8,776 nucleotides of DNA, from assembly GCA_023229795.1 (NCBI GenBank), contig JALNYP010000111.1, forward strand, positions 1 to 8,776, in the 5' to 3' direction. The translations under genes were made by a program, and so were the position numbers. Of this stretch, positions 5,703 to 8,776 are shown piece by piece. Origin of the DNA: Syntrophobacterales bacterium. GTDB lineage: Bacteria; Desulfobacterota; Desulfobaccia; Desulfobaccales; 0-14-0-80-60-11. The notes under the pieces are model-generated. The model saw only the letters and a program-made list of their open reading frames with translations, was not told where the DNA came from and ran no database searches. Position 1 is the stretch's first letter, and each line of letters opens with the position of its first letter.

Positions 5703-7727
5703 ATGGCGCAAAAGGACATTCCCCCTGAGGTGATTTCCCGGGTGGCCGAACTCCGGGATCAGCTTAATTACCACAACTACCGCTATTACGTGCTGGATGA
5801 CCCGGTGGTCTCCGACGCCGAGTTCGACCGGCTGATGCGGGAACTCACCCGGCTGGAAGAAGACTACGGCCTGGCCACGCCCGATTCCCCCACCCAGCGG
5901 GTCGGGGCCCAACCCCTGGACAAATTTGAGACCGTGCGGCACCGGCAGCCCATGCTGTCGCTGGAAAACGCCTTCAGCGAGGCCGAGGCCCGGGAGTTCG
6001 ACGAGCGCTTAAAGCGCTTTCTCAAGACCGCCGAGGAGTTCGATTATGTCCTGGAGCCCAAGATGGACGGCTGCGCGGTGGAGCTGGTTTATGAACAAGG
6101 CCGCCTGACCGTGGGCTCCACCCGGGGCGACGGCTACCGGGGCGAAAACGTCACCCAAAATTTAAAGACTATCCGCGCCATCCCCTTAAACCTGCGGGAG
6201 GAGAAGACCGGAGCGCCGGAACTCCTGGAGGTCCGGGGCGAAGTGTACATGGACCTCCCGGAGTTCAAGCGGTTAAACGAAGATCGCCTGGCCCGGGGCG
6301 AGCCCGCCTTCGCCAATCCCCGGAACGCCGCGGCCGGCTCCCTGCGTCAGTTGGACCCCAAGATCACCGCGGCCCGCCCCCTGAACATCTATTGCTACGG
6401 CGTGGGGGAAGTGCGAGGTCATAGTTTTGACACCCAGTGGCAGGTGCTCCAGACCCTGAAAGAGTGGGGCCTGCGGGTCAATCCCCTGATCGCGCGCCAG
6501 CGGGGCATTGACGCGGCTATCGCCTTGCACCGGCAATTGGAGAGCCAGCGCCACGGCCTGCCCTACGAGATCGACGGCATGGTGATCAAGGTGGACTCCC
6601 TGGCCTTGCAGGAGCGCCTGGGCGCCAAGACCCGGAGCCCCCGCTGGGCCCTGGCCTACAAATTCGCGGCCACCCAGGCCACCACCAGGGTGTTGAGCAT
6701 CGAAGTCAACGTAGGCCGCACCGGCGCGGTCACCCCCATGGCGGTGATGGAGCCGGTGGAGGTGGGCGGGGTCACGGTCAGCCGGGCCACCCTCCACAAT
6801 GAAGACGAAGTGGCGAGGAAAGGCGTGCGGGTGGGTGATACCGTGCTCGTGCAGCGCGCCGGCGACGTCATCCCGGAGGTGGTCAAGGTCATTCTCGAAG
6901 AACGCCCCCCTGGCGCTCAGCCCTTCAGAATGCCGGAGAACTGCCCCGTCTGCGGCACCCCGCTGGTGAGGCCGGCAGGCGAAAAGGTGACCCGCTGCCC
7001 CAATCCCGACTGCTTCGGCTCCCAGACCCGATCTATCATGCACTTCGCTTCCAAGGCTGGCATGGACATCGACGGACTGGGAGAGAAAATCATCCTGCAA
7101 CTGGTGGGGGTAGGCCTGATCAGCGATGTCAGCGACCTCTACGGGTTGACCGCAGATGATCTTATTCCCTTGGAGCGCTTCGCGGAAAAATCGGCCGGCA
7201 ACATCATCAGCGCCATCCAGGCCAGCAAAGAGGTCCCCCTGTGGCGCTTAATCAACGCCCTGGGCATCCGCTATGTGGGCGAGGCCACGGCCCAACTCCT
7301 GGCCGAGCACTTCCAGAGTCTGGAAGCCCTGATGGCCGCGGATAAAGAGGACCTGCTGCACGTGGAAGGGGTGGGGGAACAGGTGGCCGCCAGCCTTCGG
7401 GAGTTTTTTGATAATGAAAGGAATCGGGCTCTGATTCGAAAGCTTACCGAGGCGGGGGTACGAGGTTTGCCCCCGGAGCGCCGGGCCGCCGCGCCCTTGA
7501 GCGGCAAGACCTTCGTGTTCACCGGCGGCCTGTCGCGCTTCTCCCGGGAGGAAGCCAAGGCCCAGGTCACGGCCCGGGGCGGCAAGGTGACTTCTTCGGT
7601 CTCCGCCAAGACCGATTACGTGGTGGCCGGGGCCGACCCGGGCAGTAAATACGCCAAGGCCCAGGCGTTGGGGGTAACCATCCTGGACGAGGCGGCGTTT
7701 GAAGAATTACTCAGGGGGGGAAAGTGA
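5703..7727 (+). CDS. ligA: NAD-dependent DNA ligase LigA
   Basis: Seals nicks in DNA with NAD as the AMP donor, in replication and repair. The 674-aa protein has the complete bacterial architecture. Domain Ia (about 1-70) contains the NAD-binding YHNYRYYVLDDPVVSDAEFD (23-42). The adenylation domain has the AMP-accepting Lys120 in EPKMDGCAVEL (119-129), STRGDGYRGENVT (139-151), ANPRNAAAGSLRQLD (204-218) and YEIDGMVIKV (288-297). The OB fold has VGRTGAVTPMAVMEPV (337-352). The zinc finger is Cys414, Cys417, Cys432 and Cys437. Helix-hairpin-helix repeats span about 450-590, and a BRCT domain about 597-674 (GKTFVFTGGLSRFSREEA). The motif-I residue after KMDG is Cys rather than the common Leu, a mild variant. 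The start ATG gives the expected N-terminus, with a modest GGGG ribosome site. It overlaps the acylphosphatase start by one base. Confidence 0.98.
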   Translation: MAQKDIPPEVISRVAELRDQLNYHNYRYYVLDDPVVSDAEFDRLMRELTRLEEDYGLATPDSPTQRVGAQPLDKFETVRHRQPMLSLENAFSEAEAREFDERLKRFLKTAEEFDYVLEPKMDGCAVELVYEQGRLTVGSTRGDGYRGENVTQNLKTIRAIPLNLREEKTGAPELLEVRGEVYMDLPEFKRLNEDRLARGEPAFANPRNAAAGSLRQLDPKITAARPLNIYCYGVGEVRGHSFDTQWQVLQTLKEWGLRVNPLIARQRGIDAAIALHRQLESQRHGLPYEIDGMVIKVDSLALQERLGAKTRSPRWALAYKFAATQATTRVLSIEVNVGRTGAVTPMAVMEPVEVGGVTVSRATLHNEDEVARKGVRVGDTVLVQRAGDVIPEVVKVILEERPPGAQPFRMPENCPVCGTPLVRPAGEKVTRCPNPDCFGSQTRSIMHFASKAGMDIDGLGEKIILQLVGVGLISDVSDLYGLTADDLIPLERFAEKSAGNIISAIQASKEVPLWRLINALGIRYVGEATAQLLAEHFQSLEALMAADKEDLLHVEGVGEQVAASLREFFDNERNRALIRKLTEAGVRGLPPERRAAAPLSGKTFVFTGGLSRFSREEAKAQVTARGGKVTSSVSAKTDYVVAGADPGSKYAKAQALGVTILDEAAFEELLRGGK

Positions 7728-8008
7728 TGGCGGACAAGGCGCGGCTGCATGTGGTGATCGAGGGCCGGGTCCAGGGGGTGTTCTTCCGGGCCTCCACCCG
7801 GGACCAGGCCCGGGCCCGGGGCCTCGCCGGCTGGGTGCGGAACCTGCCGGACGGCCGGGTGGAGGCCCTGTTTGAGGGCGAGAAAAGGCTGGTGGAAGAC
7901 ATGCTGAGATGGTGCCGGCAAGGCCCGACCTACTCTTACGTTGACCGGGTAGAGGAAGAATGGCAGGCCTACCAGGGGGATCTGACGGATTTTCAGGTGG
8001 TGTATTGA
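7727..8008 (+). CDS. acyP: Acylphosphatase
   Basis: A small cytosolic enzyme that hydrolyses the carboxyl-phosphate bond of acyl phosphates. The 93-aa length and the signature GRVQGVFFRASTRDQARARG (13-32) followed by GLAGWVRNLPDGRVEALFEG (32-51) are diagnostic. Catalytic residues are Arg21, which binds phosphate, and Asn39, which orients the water. A GTG at 7724 is also in frame, but the ATG at 7727 overlaps the ligA TGA in a TGATG junction and has a G-rich ribosome site (GGGGGGGAAAG) just before it, so translation is likely coupled to ligA. No terminator is evident after the stop; the 118 bases between it and the toxin-antitoxin promoter show no supported feature. Confidence 0.95.
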   Translation: MADKARLHVVIEGRVQGVFFRASTRDQARARGLAGWVRNLPDGRVEALFEGEKRLVEDMLRWCRQGPTYSYVDRVEEEWQAYQGDLTDFQVVY

Positions 8009-8126
8009 GGCACCTGGGACTATGCAGGCTTATTTGAGTTTACTTGGGGAATGTTCCGCAGTTGATCCAGGGAAAATAGATGATTTATTTAGGGGCAGGC
8101 GAATATCCTTACTAATTTGACTGCCA

Positions 8127-8154
8127 TTGACAGGTTTATAAATTGAACTATAAT
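8127..8154 (+). promoter_or_regulatory. Full-consensus sigma-70 promoter of the toxin-antitoxin module
   Basis: TTGACA (8127-8132) and TATAAT (8149-8154) are both perfect consensus hexamers, 16 bases apart. Transcription should begin near 8161, giving a leader of about 48 bases before the antitoxin ATG. The surrounding 108 bases (8101-8208) are about 29% G+C by hand count, far below the flanking genes. A promoter this strong implies that repression is needed, which fits an autoregulated toxin-antitoxin operon. Confidence 0.85.
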
Positions 8155-8171
8155 TATTACATAATTACATA
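8151..8171. promoter_or_regulatory. Operator-like repeats over the -10 and start site
   Basis: TAATTAT (8151-8157) and ATAATTA (8161-8167) form a perfect 7-bp inverted repeat with a 3-base spacer. Overlapping it, ATTACATA occurs twice in direct tandem (8156-8163 and 8164-8171). They cover the last bases of the -10 and the expected start site, where binding of the AbrB-type antitoxin, alone or with its PIN partner, would block RNA polymerase. The binding is inferred; AT-rich sequence makes some symmetry likely by chance. Confidence 0.5.
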
Positions 8172-8208
8172 TTATGAAAATTGATGAACCGGATAAGGGA
8201 GATTTGCC

Positions 8209-8517
8209 ATGCCTTTGGTCAAGGTGGTTCGGAACGGCCAAGTCACCATACCCAAGGATATCAGGGAACGGCTGGGTATTAAGGAAGGCGACTTTTTAGA
8301 AGTCGAGCCAGTCGAGGCCGGGGTTTTTTTAAAGACGACGGTGATGGTTGACAAGGGAGATGCACTCAAAGCCCTTAATCGAGCCTTTGAGAAATTGAGG
8401 GCCAGCGATAGAGTGCAGGGAATGGACGAGGCAGAACTGACCGCCATCATAGATGAGGCAGTACGGGCAGCCAGGTCAGAAAAGGGTACTAAAGGAGCTA
8501 AGGCGATAAGGAAATGA
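8209..8517 (+). CDS. AbrB/MazE-type antitoxin (SpoVT-AbrB domain)
   Basis: A 102-aa DNA-binding antitoxin. The N-terminal swapped-hairpin SpoVT-AbrB domain (about 1-46) shows the typical VRNGQVTIPKDIRERLGIKE (7-26) followed by GDFLEVEPVEAGVFLK (27-42). The C-terminal part (about 50-90) is helical and charged and would wrap the toxin. A lysine-rich tail (EKGTKGAKAIRK, 91-102) ends the protein. The ATG at 8209 has a good GGGAGA ribosome site 6 bases upstream. Its stop overlaps the PIN toxin start in an ATGA junction, so the two are translationally coupled and antitoxin is made first. It should bind its own promoter region and neutralise the toxin by direct contact. Families of this type pair regularly with COG1569-like PIN toxins, which is the arrangement here. 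Confidence 0.9.
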   Translation: MPLVKVVRNGQVTIPKDIRERLGIKEGDFLEVEPVEAGVFLKTTVMVDKGDALKALNRAFEKLRASDRVQGMDEAELTAIIDEAVRAARSEKGTKGAKAIRK

Positions 8518-8776
8518 GGCGGGTTGTGCTCGATGCCAATGTCTTCGTGAGCGCCGCCTTAAAGCCAAATTCCAAGCCGGGCCAGATCGTTGATCTGGTG
8601 AGGCAGGGGCGAATCGTTTTATTGCTGTCCCAAGATATTCTGGCCGAACTGAGAAAGGTTTTTCGCTATCCCAAGATTAGAAAAGAGCTTCTCATCAGCA
8701 CCAAGGAAATTGACGAAGCACTGGCAGAGATCGCCCAAGCCGCCATTCTTACCCCGGGAAAAATAAGGATCAACGC
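8514..8776 (+). CDS. PIN-domain toxin (putative TA toxin component), C-terminus outside window
   Basis: Eighty-seven residues are visible before the window ends. The start RRVVLDANVFVSAALKP (2-18) has the first metal-binding acidic residue of a PIN nuclease (Asp7) and the DANVFVSA pattern of the PIN toxin family TIGR00305/COG1569. SQDILAELRKVFRYPKIRK (39-57) carries the second conserved acid (Glu45) and the usual helix. The remaining catalytic acids, expected near residues 95-120, lie outside. Members are presumed Mg-dependent ribonucleases that inhibit translation when free of antitoxin. The ATG at 8514 overlaps the antitoxin TGA by four bases. There is no sign of inactivation in the visible part. 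Confidence 0.88.
   Translation, partial: MRRVVLDANVFVSAALKPNSKPGQIVDLVRQGRIVLLLSQDILAELRKVFRYPKIRKELLISTKEIDEALAEIAQAAILTPGKIRIN

Noticed and set aside
6273..7100. A 275-codon minus-strand open frame opposite ligA (and similar ones opposite nadA and lolA)
   Set aside because: Composition is a mirror of GC-rich codon bias in the sense gene; ligA is unambiguous.
8023..8121. A 32-codon ATG open frame between acyP and the antitoxin promoter
   Set aside because: Only a weak GGGA precedes it and the peptide matches nothing I recognise; it could be a gene remnant but there is no support.

Overview
This is a GC-rich bacterial window from a Gram-negative genome. Evidence for an outer membrane is a LolA-type lipoprotein chaperone with a signal peptide. 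The queA-tgt-yajC order, the style of the proteins and the GC-rich palindromic intergenic repeats fit a deltaproteobacterium (Desulfobacterota, perhaps near Desulfobacca/Syntrophobacterales). That placement is an inference from family resemblance, not a search.

Layout. On the minus strand, read from about 3044 down to 1, there is a probable operon: queA (epoxyqueuosine step of tRNA queuosine synthesis), tgt (tRNA-guanine transglycosylase), yajC (Sec translocon accessory) and the 5' part of a dynamin-like GTPase that runs off the left edge. In many proteobacteria yajC is followed by secD-secF; here the GTPase takes that place. The queA start lies in a perfect 21-bp tandem duplication, and the queA-tgt spacer carries a strong G-quadruplex motif on the transcribed-RNA sense strand.

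Divergent from queA, on the plus strand, are lolA (behind a perfect extended -10 promoter), nadA (quinolinate synthase, NAD synthesis), an 89-aa protein that is essentially only a histidine-kinase dimerisation/phosphoacceptor domain, ligA (NAD-dependent DNA ligase) and an acylphosphatase gene that overlaps the ligA stop by one base. Two copies of a GC-rich double-hairpin repeat sit in the lolA-nadA gap and in the 355-bp gap before ligA; their stems differ by compensatory changes.

The right end is a toxin-antitoxin module. A very AT-rich 100-bp leader (about 29% G+C by hand count) holds a full-consensus sigma-70 promoter overlapped by operator-like repeats. An AbrB/MazE-type antitoxin follows, overlapping by four bases a PIN-domain toxin cut by the window edge.

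Most genes are housekeeping. The least ordinary items are the stand-alone HisKA-like protein, whose ribosome-binding site is buried in a 9-bp inverted repeat, the GTPase in the Sec/queuosine operon, the duplicated queA start, and the toxin-antitoxin control region.
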